From Pseudomonas multiresinivorans (lineage in GTDB: Bacteria > Pseudomonadota > Gammaproteobacteria > Pseudomonadales > Pseudomonadaceae), in contig NZ_CP048833.1 of NCBI RefSeq assembly GCF_012971725.1, forward strand, positions 6,453,593-6,517,592: a stretch of DNA of 64,000 nt, read 5' to 3'. The first letter of the stretch is position 1; each line of letters starts with the position of its first letter. The notes beneath the pieces are model-generated. The model had not been told where the DNA came from and did no database searches. It worked only from the letters and a program-made list of their open reading frames with translations. This document shows positions 1-9,106 of this stretch, in pieces. The translations under genes were made by a program, and so were the position numbers.

Positions 1-843
1 TTCCGGATGGCTGCCGGCCGGCATCACGTCGACGAACGGCTCATTGGCGTAACGCTCTTCATAGAGCTTCTGCAGATCGACACCACGGTCGGCGACGCTA
101 GCGTAAAGCGTCGCATGGATGCCGCGGATCATCGGGGTCAGGTGCGGCACGAAGGTCAGGCCGACATCGCCCTTGGCCGCGCGACGCAGGCCCTGGCTGA
201 TTTCCGGCAGGTGCCGGTGACCTTTCACCGAGTACGCCATCATGCTTTCGCCGGCTTCGCAGAACAGCGAGCCGACCTTGGCGCCACGACCGGCGCCGCT
301 GACGCCGGACTTGCAGTCGGCGATCAGCTGGCTGGCGTCGGCCAGGCCGTTCTCCAGCAGTGGAATGAAGCCGAGCTGAGTGGCGGTCGGGTAGCAGCCG
401 GGAACGGCGATCAGGCGCGCGGACTTGATGGCCTCACGATTCACTTCCGGCAAGCCGTAGACGGCTTCGGGCAGCAGATCCGGCGCACCGTGCGGCTGGC
501 CATACCACTTGGCCCACTCCTCGGCGTCCTGCAGGCGGAAGTCCGCGGACAGGTCGATCACCCGGGTACCGGTGGCCAGCAGTTCGCCGGCCAGCGCGTG
601 GGCCACGCCATGCGGCGTGGCAAAGAACACCACGTCGCACTCGCCCAGACGTTTCACGTCCGGCACGCTGAAGGCCAGGCCGTCGTAGTGGCCTCGCAGG
701 TTCGGGTACATGTCGGCGACTTTCACGCCCTCCTCGGAGCGCGAGGTGATCACCTCGACGCGCGCCTGGGGATGCTGTGCCAGCAGGCGCAGCAGTTCCA
801 CGCCCGTATAACCCGTACCGCCTACGATACCGACCTTGATCAT
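1..843 (-). CDS. argC: N-acetyl-gamma-glutamyl-phosphate reductase, 5' part (runs off the window)
   Basis: ArgC reduces N-acetylglutamyl phosphate with NADPH in cytoplasmic arginine synthesis. The reverse strand opens with MIKVGIVGGTGYTGVELLR, the N-terminal Rossmann nucleotide-binding loop of the family. Further in is the active-site stretch PGCYPTATQLG with the catalytic Cys. The start ATG is at 841-843. About 281 codons are visible against a usual length near 344, so the C-terminal fifth lies beyond the left edge. It is divergent from hemJ, as in P. aeruginosa. Confidence 0.95.
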   Translation of the reverse strand, partial: MIKVGIVGGTGYTGVELLRLLAQHPQARVEVITSRSEEGVKVADMYPNLRGHYDGLAFSVPDVKRLGECDVVFFATPHGVAHALAGELLATGTRVIDLSADFRLQDAEEWAKWYGQPHGAPDLLPEAVYGLPEVNREAIKSARLIAVPGCYPTATQLGFIPLLENGLADASQLIADCKSGVSGAGRGAKVGSLFCEAGESMMAYSVKGHRHLPEISQGLRRAAKGDVGLTFVPHLTPMIRGIHATLYASVADRGVDLQKLYEERYANEPFVDVMPAGSHPE

Positions 844-1103
844 CTGCCTGTCACTCCACCTATGGGGCCAAATTCAGGGGCAGTCATGATATGAGCCACT
901 GCCCCGGCTGAACAGAGCGAATCCGCCTGAATTGAGGGTTACGCGGTTCAAGAGTTTCCGCTTTCCGATCAGGGGCCTGATTGACGCCTGGCGATACCGA
1001 TTGCCGCAGTCGAACGATCTTTCCCACACTGCAGCCGCCACAGGGATGACGGCATTGCACGGCGCCACTACTATCGGCTCAACCGTGATCCGAGGACGTC
1101 CCG
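844..1103. other. argC-hemJ divergent intergenic region
   Basis: This 260-bp gap lies between the argC start and hemJ and must hold both promoters. I see no convincing -35/-10 pair, conserved operator or small gene. Open frames here lack family features and are high-GC noise. Confidence 0.4.
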
Positions 1104-1529
1104 ATGCTTTACCTGTGGTTGAAAGCCTTTCACATCATTGCCGTGGTCTGCTGGTTCGCCGGCCTCTTCTATCTCCCGCGCCTGTTCGTCTACCACGCCA
1201 TGAGCGAGGACGCCGCCAGCCGCGAACGCTTCTGCGTCATGGAGCGCAAGCTGTACCGCGGCATCATGGGCCCGTCGATGATCCTCACCATCGTCCTCGG
1301 TGCCTGGATGCTCTATCTCAACCCCGCCTGGCTGACCCAGGGCTGGATGCACGCCAAGCTCACGCTGGTGGTGCTGCTGATTGGCTACCACCACGCCTGC
1401 GGCGCCATGCTCAAGCGCTTCGCGCGCGGCGAGAACGGGCGCAGCCATGTGTTCTACCGCTGGTTCAACGAAGTGCCGGTACTGTTCCTGATCGCCATCG
1501 TGATCCTGGTGGTCGTCAAACCTTTCTGA
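1104..1529 (+). CDS. hemJ: HemJ-type protoporphyrinogen IX oxidase (CopD-like membrane protein)
   Basis: 141 residues with four hydrophobic segments (about 5-25, 55-72, 83-100, 122-139). HemJ oxidises protoporphyrinogen IX to protoporphyrin IX in the inner membrane, using the respiratory chain. The N-terminal helix carries His10 in KAFHIIAVVCWFAGLFYLPR and His31 in VYHAM, matching conserved family histidines. The length fits. It lies 19 bp upstream of the flavoprotein gene on the same strand, probably co-transcribed. The functional name is by family similarity. Confidence 0.85.
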   Translation: MLYLWLKAFHIIAVVCWFAGLFYLPRLFVYHAMSEDAASRERFCVMERKLYRGIMGPSMILTIVLGAWMLYLNPAWLTQGWMHAKLTLVVLLIGYHHACGAMLKRFARGENGRSHVFYRWFNEVPVLFLIAIVILVVVKPF

Positions 1530-1548
1530 CCCCGACAAGGAGACTGTC

Positions 1549-2517
1549 ATGTCCCTGCCCGCCCTGCTCGACCGCCGCCTGCGCATTCCCCTGGTGGCGG
1601 CACCGATGTTCCTGGTCTCCACCCCGCAACTGGTGCTGGCGTGCTGCAAGAGCGGCATCGTCGGCAGTTTCCCCGCGCTGAACCAGCGCGAAAGCAGCGG
1701 TTTCAAGGCCTGGCTGGAGGAGATCGAGGCCGGGCTGGCAGCCGACCCGCAGGCAGCGCCCTATGCGGTCAACCTGATCGTCCACAACACCAACCCGCGC
1801 CTGCAGGCCGACTTGAAACTGTGCGTCGAGCACAAGGTGCCCATCGTGATCACCAGCCTGGGCGCGGTGCGCGAGGTGGTCGACGCCGTGCACAGCTATG
1901 GCGGCCTGGTCTTCCATGACGTGACTACCCGCCGGCATGCCGAGAAAGCGGCGGAGGCCGGCGTCGACGGCCTGATCGCCGTGGCCGCCGGAGCCGGTGG
2001 CCACGCCGGTACCTGGAGCCCCTTCGCGCTGGTCGCGGAGATTCGCCAGTTCTTCGACAAGACCCTGCTGCTGGCCGGCTGCATCAACCATGGCCACGAG
2101 ATCCTGGCCGCCCAGGTGCTGGGCGCCGACCTCGCCTACCTCGGCACCCGTTTCATCGCCACCCGAGAAAGCGCGGCCTCCGAGGCCTACAAGCACATGC
2201 TGCTCGACGCCCGCGCCGCCGATATCATCCACACTCCCGCCGTTTCCGGCGTACCGGCCAGCTTTATGCGCCAGAGCCTGGAGGCTGCCGGCTTCGACAT
2301 GCAGCGGCTGAATGACAAGGGCGCGCTCAACTACGGCGAGAAACTCAAGCCGGTGAGCGACGAGGCCAAGGCCTGGAAGACCGTGTGGTCCGCCGGCCAG
2401 GGCGTCGGCGATATCCGCGACCTGCCGGCCGTGGGCGAGCTGATCGCACGCCTGGACCATGAATACCGCCAGGCCCTGACCCGCAGCGCCGGCCTGTCCA
2501 ATCAACTGCTGGTCTGA
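1549..2517 (+). CDS. NAD(P)H-dependent flavin oxidoreductase, nitronate monooxygenase family
   Basis: 322-residue TIM-barrel flavoprotein. It begins with the family signature LRIPLVAAPMFLVSTPQLV. It has the FMN phosphate-binding segment AVAAGAGGHAGTWSPFAL and the C-terminal barrel strand LGADLAYLGTRFIATRES. Relatives are FMN-dependent nitronate monooxygenases or NADH:quinone reductases in the cytoplasm. Substrate cannot be fixed from sequence. The start has a good Shine-Dalgarno (AAGGAG) and follows hemJ by 19 bp. Confidence 0.85.
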   Translation: MSLPALLDRRLRIPLVAAPMFLVSTPQLVLACCKSGIVGSFPALNQRESSGFKAWLEEIEAGLAADPQAAPYAVNLIVHNTNPRLQADLKLCVEHKVPIVITSLGAVREVVDAVHSYGGLVFHDVTTRRHAEKAAEAGVDGLIAVAAGAGGHAGTWSPFALVAEIRQFFDKTLLLAGCINHGHEILAAQVLGADLAYLGTRFIATRESAASEAYKHMLLDARAADIIHTPAVSGVPASFMRQSLEAAGFDMQRLNDKGALNYGEKLKPVSDEAKAWKTVWSAGQGVGDIRDLPAVGELIARLDHEYRQALTRSAGLSNQLLV

Positions 2518-2622
2518 GCTGCGGCACCGCTCACGATATATCCGCCGAGGCCGCTTGTTGGCCTTCGGCGGCCCGATTACGCTGTAGCGATTCCAACATA
2601 GCCAGAAGACAAGGATGCCCCT

Positions 2623-3720
2623 ATGGACCAATCCCGCTTCAAGATCGTGTTCGACGGCGCGCTGATGCCCCAGACGCCGCTGGAAACCGCCAAGGAAAAC
2701 CTCGCCCGCCTGTTCAAGAGCGACGCCGCGAAGATCGAAGCGCTGTTCAGCGGCCAGCCGGTCGTGCTCAAGCGCGACCTGTCCGGCGACGAAGCCGACA
2801 AGTACCTGCGCGCGCTCCATGGCGCCGGTGCCAACGCCCGCAAGGAAGCCGAAGGCGTCGCGGACTTCAGCCTGGTGGAAACCGATGACCACCCCAGCGA
2901 AGCGACCCTGGCCGCCCGCGCGGCCGGTGAAACGGCCAGCAACGAGCGAATGACCTGCCCCAAGTGCGGGCATGAGCAAGCCAGCGCCATCGAGTGCAGC
3001 GCCTGCGGCATCGTCATCGAGAAATACCTGGCGCGCCAGGCCGAACTCGCAGCCAACCCGGCGCCCGTCGCGGCGACCGCCACTCCGGCCACTGCAGCAT
3101 CTCCCTATGCGCCGCCCCAGGCGCAAGTTGGCGACGACCTGCCGGAGTTCGGCGAGCTGAAAGTCCGTAGCCTGTCCGGCCGAATCGGCCGCGTGCGCTA
3201 CCTTGGCTGGTCAGCGGCACTGTCCTTCATCGTTTTCGGCGCCTACCTGGTCGCCAGCCTGCTGATGGCCGTTTCACTGCCCCTGGGCGTGGTCGCCATT
3301 GCCGCGGTGGTCATTGCCGCCATGGTCTTCAGCGTGCCGATCGGCGTGCAGCGCCTGCATGACCTGGGCTGGTCCGGCTGGCTCTGGCTCGCGCTGCTGG
3401 TGCCCTTCGTCAACGTGGTTCTCAGCCTGCTGATGCTGTTCATGCCCGGCGAGCAGACCGCCAACCGCTTCGGTCCGCCGCCGCCGCCCAACAGCACCGG
3501 CGTCAAGGTCCTGGCCTTCTCCTGGCTGCTGTTCCCGGTGTTTGGCGGTATCCTCGCCGCCATCGCGATCCCGGCCTACCAGAGCTACATCGAGCGCGCC
3601 CAGGCTGCCCAGGCGCAGTCCCAGCAAGGCGACGAAGCTGCCGACCCGGCGGCCACCGCGGAGCCCTCCGACGGCGACTTCAGCAGTGGCGACACCGAAG
3701 GCGGCGACTCGGATCAGTAA
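2623..3720 (+). CDS. DUF805 membrane protein with zinc ribbon and pilin-like C-terminal helix
   Basis: 365 residues. The soluble N-terminal domain (about 1-80) is followed by a four-Cys zinc ribbon (Cys112, 115, 125, 128) and an Ala/Pro-rich linker (140-170). A DUF805 membrane domain (about 180-285) contains the family motif GVQRLHDLGWSGW. The next helix, about 309-326, reads ILAAIAIPAYQSYIERAQ and closely resembles the N-terminal helix of type IV pilins, but here it is internal and near the C-terminus. An acidic, Gln/Asp/Ser-rich tail follows. The start ATG follows an AAGGA-type RBS. Function is unknown. Confidence 0.75.
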   Translation: MDQSRFKIVFDGALMPQTPLETAKENLARLFKSDAAKIEALFSGQPVVLKRDLSGDEADKYLRALHGAGANARKEAEGVADFSLVETDDHPSEATLAARAAGETASNERMTCPKCGHEQASAIECSACGIVIEKYLARQAELAANPAPVAATATPATAASPYAPPQAQVGDDLPEFGELKVRSLSGRIGRVRYLGWSAALSFIVFGAYLVASLLMAVSLPLGVVAIAAVVIAAMVFSVPIGVQRLHDLGWSGWLWLALLVPFVNVVLSLLMLFMPGEQTANRFGPPPPPNSTGVKVLAFSWLLFPVFGGILAAIAIPAYQSYIERAQAAQAQSQQGDEAADPAATAEPSDGDFSSGDTEGGDSDQ

Positions 3721-3775
3721 TGCAACAACCCGTGGCAGGCGTGGTCGAACGCCACCCCGCCACAGAGACTCCTGA

Positions 3776-4564
3776 ATGCCTCGTTTTGCCCTCATCACCG
3801 GCGCCTCCAGCGGTATCGGCCTGGCCCTGGCCGAAGCCCTCGCTCGCCGCGGCCAGGCGCTGATCCTGGTGGCGCGCAAGCGCGACGCGCTGGATAGCAT
3901 CGCCTGCGAACTGTCCCAGCGTTTCGGGGTGGAGGTGCTGTTCCGCGTCTGCGACCTCTCCGAACCGCTGCAGATATCCGGGCTGCTCCACGAGCTGGAA
4001 CAGAGCGGGCGACAGATCGAACTGCTGGTGAACAACGCCGGTGTCGGCACCTCCGGCGCCTTCATCGACCAGGACTGGTCCCGCGAGCAGGAACTGCTGG
4101 AACTCAATGTGCTGGCCCTGGCGCGCCTGTGCCACGGCATCGGCGCCATGATGGAGCGCAGCGGTGGCGGGCGGATTCTCAACGTCGCCTCCATGGCGAG
4201 CCTCCTGCCCGGCCCCTGGATGAGCAGCTACTACGCCAGCAAGGCGTTCGTGCTGCACTTCTCCGAGGGGTTGCGCGAGGAGCTCAAAAGCCGTGGCATC
4301 AAGGTTTCCGTGCTCTGCCCGGGCCCAACCCGCACGGCGTTCTACCGCAACGCCGACATGCGCCTGGGCAAGCTCGACAATGGCAAGCGGATCATGTCGC
4401 CCGAAGAAGTCGCCTTCCTCGCGGTGAAGGCACTGCGCCGCGCGCCAGCGATCATCATTCCCGGCTGGCGCAACCGACTCTTCGCCCGCTCGGTGCGCCT
4501 GCTGCCGCGCTGGGCCCTGCGCAAGCTGGCCGGCCGGGTCAATCGCCTGGCCCTGGCCAGCTAG
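3776..4564 (+). CDS. Short-chain dehydrogenase/reductase
   Basis: 262-residue classical SDR with Rossmann motif TGASSGIG (residues 8-15), NNAG (86-89), catalytic Ser139 and the Tyr152-x3-Lys156 pair. The C-terminal region has a basic, hydrophobic stretch (RNRLFARSVRLLPRW) seen in membrane-associated SDRs. The NAD(P)-dependent substrate is unknown. It follows the DUF805 gene by 55 bp on the same strand and converges on the AAA ATPase gene. Confidence 0.85.
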   Translation: MPRFALITGASSGIGLALAEALARRGQALILVARKRDALDSIACELSQRFGVEVLFRVCDLSEPLQISGLLHELEQSGRQIELLVNNAGVGTSGAFIDQDWSREQELLELNVLALARLCHGIGAMMERSGGGRILNVASMASLLPGPWMSSYYASKAFVLHFSEGLREELKSRGIKVSVLCPGPTRTAFYRNADMRLGKLDNGKRIMSPEEVAFLAVKALRRAPAIIIPGWRNRLFARSVRLLPRWALRKLAGRVNRLALAS

Positions 4565-4570
4565 CCAGGT

Positions 4571-6052
4571 TCAGTCCGCGCGTACCGTACGGCCATCGGC
4601 CCACGCGCGCAGGGCTGCCAACTCCTCGGCCATCACCACCGACAGCGGCGCTGTGCGGCGGATTTCCTCCAGCAGCAACGCCTGGTCCACGGACTTCTGC
4701 CGAGCCTGCGCGGCATAGAACGCGCCGACGACTGCCTGCTCGATCTCCGCGCCGGAGAACCCTTCGGTGGCAGCGGCCAGCTCGCCCAGTTCGAACTGGG
4801 TGGCGCCCAGTTCACGACGCTGCAGATGGATGCGGAAGATATCCTGGCGTACCTCATCGTCCGGCAGGTCGACGAAGAACAGCTCGTCGAAACGCCCCTT
4901 ACGCACCAGTTCCGGCGGCAGGCGCTCGATGGCGTTGGCGGTGGCCACCATGAATACCGGCGCCTTGCGCTCGGCCATCCAGGTCAGCAGCGTGGCCAGA
5001 ACGCGCTGACTGACACCGTTGTCCTGGTCACCGGTGGCCACGCCTTTCTCGATCTCGTCCGCCCAGAGCACGCAGGGCGCCATGCTGTCGGCCAGGCGCA
5101 GCGCTTCGCGCAGGTTACGTTCGGTCTCGCCGAAGTACTTGTTGTAGAGACTGCCGAAGTCCAGGCGCAGCAGCGGCAGGCCCCACAGACCGGCGATCGC
5201 CTTGGCGGCCAGGCTCTTGCCACCGCCCTGCACACCGACCAGCAGCACGCCCTTGGGCAGGTCCTTGTCCTTGCCTTCGGTGAACGCGCTCTGCCGCTCG
5301 CCCAACCAGCGCTTGAGGCTGGCCAGCCCGCCCACTTCGGCGAAACGCGCAGTATCGTGCTCGAAGCTGAGCACGCCATCGAGGTTGAGCAGCTCGAACT
5401 TGGTGCGGTTGAGCTCCGGCAGGTCTTCCTGGGTGATCGCCCCGTCATTGCAGATCACGCTGCGCGCCAGCAGCCGCGCCTCACCGTGAGTGAGTCCGCG
5501 CAGGTTCTTCACCACCTGGCGCAGGGTACGATTGTCCGTACGTACCCGCGCGCCCCGGTTACGCTCGCTCCAGCGGGTCGCTTCCTCGCGTACCAGTCCC
5601 ACCAGTTCATCCTCGGACGGCAACGACAGGGCAAAGCGCGCAGCGAAACGCTGGACCTCGGCGGGCAGCTTCAGTGCGTGGGAAACCAGCACCACCGTGG
5701 GGCGGAAATTCCCCTCGGCCATGGCGATCTCCTTGAGCAGACGCACGGCACGCGGGTTGTCCGCCAGATAGGGATGCAGATCGCAGAGCACATAGAGGTT
5801 CGGCTGCGGATCGGCCTTGATCAGCCGCAGGGCATTCTCCGCCTCACGGCTGTCGCCCTCGCCCTGGGGTTCGCCACCGAAACCCAGGCGCTGCAAGCCT
5901 TCGGTCGCCGACCAGAGTTGCAGGTTGAGCCCGCGCCGTACCGCCAGGCCGGTCAGGGTTTCCAGAACCCTGGGCTCGTCCCAGGATTCGATCACGATCA
6001 GTTTGACCCTGGAATCGAGCACCAGGCCCAGGTCATGGATATCGTTCTGCAC
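4571..6052 (-). CDS. AAA-family ATPase (FtsH/Ycf46-like)
   Basis: 493 residues. The AAA module in the second half has Walker A GVQGGGKS, Walker B ending in DEIE, and sensor region VATANAIERLPPELVRKGRFDELF, as in FtsH and chloroplast Ycf46 proteins. There is no HEXXH protease motif, so it is not FtsH itself. The N-terminal half is a divergent Ycf46-like domain. I chose the GTG start (6050-6052) because AGGAG lies 6 nt upstream. The reading frame stays open further upstream but crosses the HIT gene. Cellular role is unknown. Confidence 0.85.
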   Translation of the reverse strand: MQNDIHDLGLVLDSRVKLIVIESWDEPRVLETLTGLAVRRGLNLQLWSATEGLQRLGFGGEPQGEGDSREAENALRLIKADPQPNLYVLCDLHPYLADNPRAVRLLKEIAMAEGNFRPTVVLVSHALKLPAEVQRFAARFALSLPSEDELVGLVREEATRWSERNRGARVRTDNRTLRQVVKNLRGLTHGEARLLARSVICNDGAITQEDLPELNRTKFELLNLDGVLSFEHDTARFAEVGGLASLKRWLGERQSAFTEGKDKDLPKGVLLVGVQGGGKSLAAKAIAGLWGLPLLRLDFGSLYNKYFGETERNLREALRLADSMAPCVLWADEIEKGVATGDQDNGVSQRVLATLLTWMAERKAPVFMVATANAIERLPPELVRKGRFDELFFVDLPDDEVRQDIFRIHLQRRELGATQFELGELAAATEGFSGAEIEQAVVGAFYAAQARQKSVDQALLLEEIRRTAPLSVVMAEELAALRAWADGRTVRAD

Positions 6053-6145
6053 GCTCGCTCCTTGCGCTGGCCGGCCCGGAACTGGGCGCGGCGATCGACG
6101 GCCGCTAAACTGCTGCTCCTGCCCATATGACTGGAGGTGCATTTC

Positions 6146-6484
6146 GTGGACTGTCTGTTCTGCAAGATCGTCGCCGGGGAAATTCCCGCGCGCAAGCTCT
6201 ATGAGGATGACCAGGTCATCGCCTTCCACGACATCGGCCCACAGGCGCCCGTACATTTCCTGGTGATCCCGAAGAAGCACGTCTCCACCCTCAATGACCT
6301 GACCGAGGCAGACAAGCCGCTGGCCGGCCACATCCTCTTCACCGCCCAGCGGCTGGCAAAGGAGCAGGGTTGCGACGAGGGCTTCCGCGTGGTGATGAAC
6401 TGCAACGACCTGGGCGGCCAGACCGTGCACCACATCCACATGCATGTGCTGGGTCAGCGCCAGATGCACTGGCCACCGGGTTGA
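6146..6484 (+). CDS. HIT-family nucleotide hydrolase (HinT-like)
   Basis: 112-residue histidine-triad protein with the signature HHIHMHVLG near the C-terminus and the N-terminal DCLFCKIVAGEIP motif of purine nucleoside phosphoramidases. It probably hydrolyses AMP-linked substrates in the cytosol. The GTG start at 6146 has GGAGG at the right distance. An ATG three codons earlier would overlap that ribosome-binding site and is unlikely. It is divergent from the AAA ATPase. Confidence 0.88.
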   Translation: MDCLFCKIVAGEIPARKLYEDDQVIAFHDIGPQAPVHFLVIPKKHVSTLNDLTEADKPLAGHILFTAQRLAKEQGCDEGFRVVMNCNDLGGQTVHHIHMHVLGQRQMHWPPG

Positions 6485-6586
6485 TTGGCGCCCCGTCGAT
6501 AAAAGGAAGCTGCGCGCACCTCGGCAAGACCTGTCATCCGCCATCCGGTAAACTGCCGGGCGAATGTTCCTACTCGGAGGTGCGCC

Positions 6587-7234
6587 ATGTCCGCCGACCG
6601 TCACTACTCCCCCGCCGACCGCTTCCTGCTGCAGGCCGATGCCGCACTGCGCACCCTGCTGCCGTTCAGCGGTCATCCGGGGCGCCCGTCCCCAGCTATC
6701 GTCCAGCCCGACGCCGAGCTCAGCGAGACCGATGCCCGCCATGTGGCCGGCCTGATGCGCATCAACCACACCGGCGAGGTCTGCGCCCAGGCGCTGTACC
6801 AGGGCCAGGCGTTGACCGCCAAGCTGCCGAAGGTGCGCAAGGCCATGGAAGAGGCGGCCGACGAAGAGGTCGACCATCTTGCCTGGTGTGAGCAGCGCAT
6901 CCGCGAACTGGGCAGCCGCCCGAGCGTGCTCAACCCGCTCTTCTACGGGCTGTCCTTCGGCGTAGGCGCAGCCGCCGGGCTGATCAGCGACCGCGTCAGC
7001 CTGGGCTTCGTCGCCGCCACCGAAGACCAGGTCTGCAAGCATCTGGACGAACACCTGGCGGAAATCCCCGCCGAGGACCAGAAGTCCCGCGCCATCCTCG
7101 AGCAGATGCGCGAGGACGAGGAGCACCACGCCACCAGCGCCATCGAGGCTGGCGGCCTGCGCTTCCCGGCACCGGTGAAGTTCGGCATGACGCTGTTGTC
7201 CAAGGTCATGACCAAGTCCACCTACCGGATCTGA
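6587..7234 (+). CDS. coq7: 2-octaprenyl-3-methyl-6-methoxy-1,4-benzoquinol hydroxylase (Coq7)
   Basis: 215 residues. This is the di-iron hydroxylase of late ubiquinone synthesis, a peripheral inner-membrane enzyme. The carboxylate/His iron ligands are visible: INHTGEVCAQALY, EEVDHLAWCEQR and EDEEHHATSA. The length fits. The ATG has GGAGG upstream. The gene ends into a strong bidirectional terminator shared with convergent speD. Confidence 0.93.
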   Translation: MSADRHYSPADRFLLQADAALRTLLPFSGHPGRPSPAIVQPDAELSETDARHVAGLMRINHTGEVCAQALYQGQALTAKLPKVRKAMEEAADEEVDHLAWCEQRIRELGSRPSVLNPLFYGLSFGVGAAAGLISDRVSLGFVAATEDQVCKHLDEHLAEIPAEDQKSRAILEQMREDEEHHATSAIEAGGLRFPAPVKFGMTLLSKVMTKSTYRI

Positions 7235-7248
7235 TCCGGCCGGTAACG

Positions 7249-7277
7249 AAAAAGGGCGCCCACTGGGCGCCCTTTTT
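7249..7277. terminator. Bidirectional intrinsic terminator between coq7 and speD
   Basis: A perfect 13-bp inverted repeat (AAAAAGGGCGCCC / GGGCGCCCTTTTT) with a 3-nt loop. The A and T runs give a U-tract in both directions, serving the convergent coq7 and speD transcripts. Confidence 0.9.
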
Positions 7278-7291
7278 CATCGTGCCGGAGA

Positions 7292-8086
7292 TCAGCGCGG
7301 CATGTTGCGCGCGTAGAAGATCTCCAGCATCTCGTGCCGAACACGCTCTTCCACCTGCTTGCGCTGCTCGGGCGAGAGGTTGCTCGTGGCATCGCCGAAC
7401 AAGTAGTTGTCCAGGTCGAACTCCTTGAGCAGCATCTTGGTGTGGAACAGGTTCTCCTGGTACACGTTCACGTCGGTCATCTGATAGGCCTCGTACGTGT
7501 CGTCGGAGAGGTAGTTCTGGATCGAGTTGATCTCGTGGTCGATGAAGTGCTTCCTGCCTTCCACGTCACGGGTGAAACCGCGCACGCGGTAATCCACGGT
7601 GACGATGTCCGAATCGAACTGGTGGATGAGGTAGTTGAGCGCCTTGAGCGGCGAGATGACGCCGCAGGTCGACACATCGATGTCCACTCGGAAGGTCGCG
7701 ATGCCTTCCACCGGATGAATCTCCGGATAGGTGTGCACGGTGATATGGCTCTTGTCGAGGTGCGCCAGGATGGTTTCCGGTAGCGGCCCCGGGGATTCCT
7801 CGATCTGGCTGTCGGTCGGGGTGACCGGCTGCTCGGAGATCAGGATGGTTACGCTGGCGCCTTGCGGATCGTAATCCTGACGGGCGATGTTCAGGATGTT
7901 TGCGCCAATGATGTCGACAACATCGGTGAGGATCTGCGTGAGACGCTCGGCATCGTACTCTTCGTCGATGTACTGCACGTAGGCCTGCTGGTCTTCAGGC
8001 GTCTCGGCGTAGCAGATGTCATAGATGTTGAAGCTCAAGGTCTTCGTCAGGTTGTTGAACCCGTGGAGCTTGAGTTTGCTTTTCAC
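7292..8086 (-). CDS. speD: S-adenosylmethionine decarboxylase proenzyme
   Basis: 264 residues, the length of the E. coli type enzyme. It makes decarboxylated AdoMet for spermidine synthesis. The proenzyme self-cleaves before Ser113 in the motif HLDKSH, leaving a pyruvoyl group. The conserved STCGVISPLKALNYLIH and DHEINSIQNYLSDD segments are present. The start is a GTG (8084-8086) giving MKSKLKLHGFNN, which matches the family N-terminus. I see no good Shine-Dalgarno before it. Confidence 0.93.
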   Translation of the reverse strand: MKSKLKLHGFNNLTKTLSFNIYDICYAETPEDQQAYVQYIDEEYDAERLTQILTDVVDIIGANILNIARQDYDPQGASVTILISEQPVTPTDSQIEESPGPLPETILAHLDKSHITVHTYPEIHPVEGIATFRVDIDVSTCGVISPLKALNYLIHQFDSDIVTVDYRVRGFTRDVEGRKHFIDHEINSIQNYLSDDTYEAYQMTDVNVYQENLFHTKMLLKEFDLDNYLFGDATSNLSPEQRKQVEERVRHEMLEIFYARNMPR

Positions 8087-8309
8087 CGTGGGAGAACTCT
8101 CATCAAATGCGGCTCTGCCGCGTGGTTGAGCATGCCCGTCAGATGCGTACGGCGCACCTGCGTAGGACGGTTTACACCTCTTCGCGATGGCGATTGTGGT
8201 TTCTGGTTTCGGGCGGAAGGCCCTGAAAAAAGGTGGCGCATTATGCAGAGGTCAGGCGACCTCTGCCAGATTTTGCGCACCCTTGATGATGAAAGGATGA
8301 AGGGAGCTG

Positions 8310-8732
8310 TCAGCCCAGTTCCACGATCTCGTAGTCGTGGGTGATCTCGACGCCGGCGCGGCCGAGCATGATCGAGGCGGAGCAGTATTTCTCGGCCGAC
8401 AGTTCGACCGCACGCTTGACCTGCGCTTCCTTCAGACCACGTCCCTTGACCACGAAATGCACGTGGATCTTGGTGAACACCTTCGGGTCTTCGTCGGCGC
8501 GCTCGGCTTCGAGGAAGGCCTCACAGCTCTCCACCGGCTGACGGCCTTTCTTCAGGATGCTGACCACATCGAAGTTGGTGCAGCCACCGAGGCCGAGCAG
8601 GAGCATTTCCATCGGACGCACACCCAGGTTGCGGCCGCCGGCGTCCGGCGGGCCGTCCATTACCACCACGTGGCCGCTGCCGGATTCACCGAGGAACATG
8701 GCCTCGCCCGCCCACTGGATTCGCGCTTTCAT
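8310..8732 (-). CDS. OsmC/Ohr-family protein
   Basis: 140 residues. OsmC proteins are small dimeric thiol peroxidases. The two family Cys positions are seen in LLGLGGCTNFD and VESCEAF. I chose the ATG giving MKARIQWAGEAMFLG at 8730-8732 because it matches relatives. It is divergent from vfr. Whether it acts on organic hydroperoxides is unknown. Confidence 0.85.
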   Translation of the reverse strand: MKARIQWAGEAMFLGESGSGHVVVMDGPPDAGGRNLGVRPMEMLLLGLGGCTNFDVVSILKKGRQPVESCEAFLEAERADEDPKVFTKIHVHFVVKGRGLKEAQVKRAVELSAEKYCSASIMLGRAGVEITHDYEIVELG

Positions 8733-9106
8733 TGCAAAGGACTCCGCCGGAAAAAAGGGGCGATAGCTTAACACAGCCCTCTAGCACGCCCACCGGGGCC
8801 TGCGGCTGTTACCCAGGTCTCATTTCCACACGGCGAGTATGCATTTATCACTTAAGCTGGCGCCGGTTTACTGGCACACTCTAGGAAATTGCCCGCACGA
8901 ATGTTCCAGCTTTCCGATTGTTGGTAACACGTCGTCTGTTAAGCTCTTGCGGATTTACGTACGCGCAAGAATGCTCAGCAAGGCAATCTGCCGCCCTGCG
9001 GATCGAGGGGGATCGAGCCAGGGACGCACGGCACTACAGCTGGTCATAAAAAATCATTAGCGCCTGTTGTGCAAAGGCCACTCTTTATTCTTTCCGGGAC
9101 TCGGGC
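8733..9106. other. Upstream region of vfr (374 bp)
   Basis: No gene is seen. This divergent region carries the promoters of the OsmC gene and vfr. It is less GC-rich than its surroundings, with scattered AT stretches at 8840-8960 and 9045-9090. I found no clean CRP/Vfr palindrome and do not assign a promoter. Confidence 0.4.

Noticed and set aside
1516..3126. 536-codon reverse frame over the flavoprotein and DUF805 genes
   Set aside because: Shadow of two confident forward genes.
4571..7129. Reading the AAA ATPase as an 852-residue protein
   Set aside because: The upstream extension is antisense to the HIT gene and coq7. The GTG at 6052 has a good RBS.
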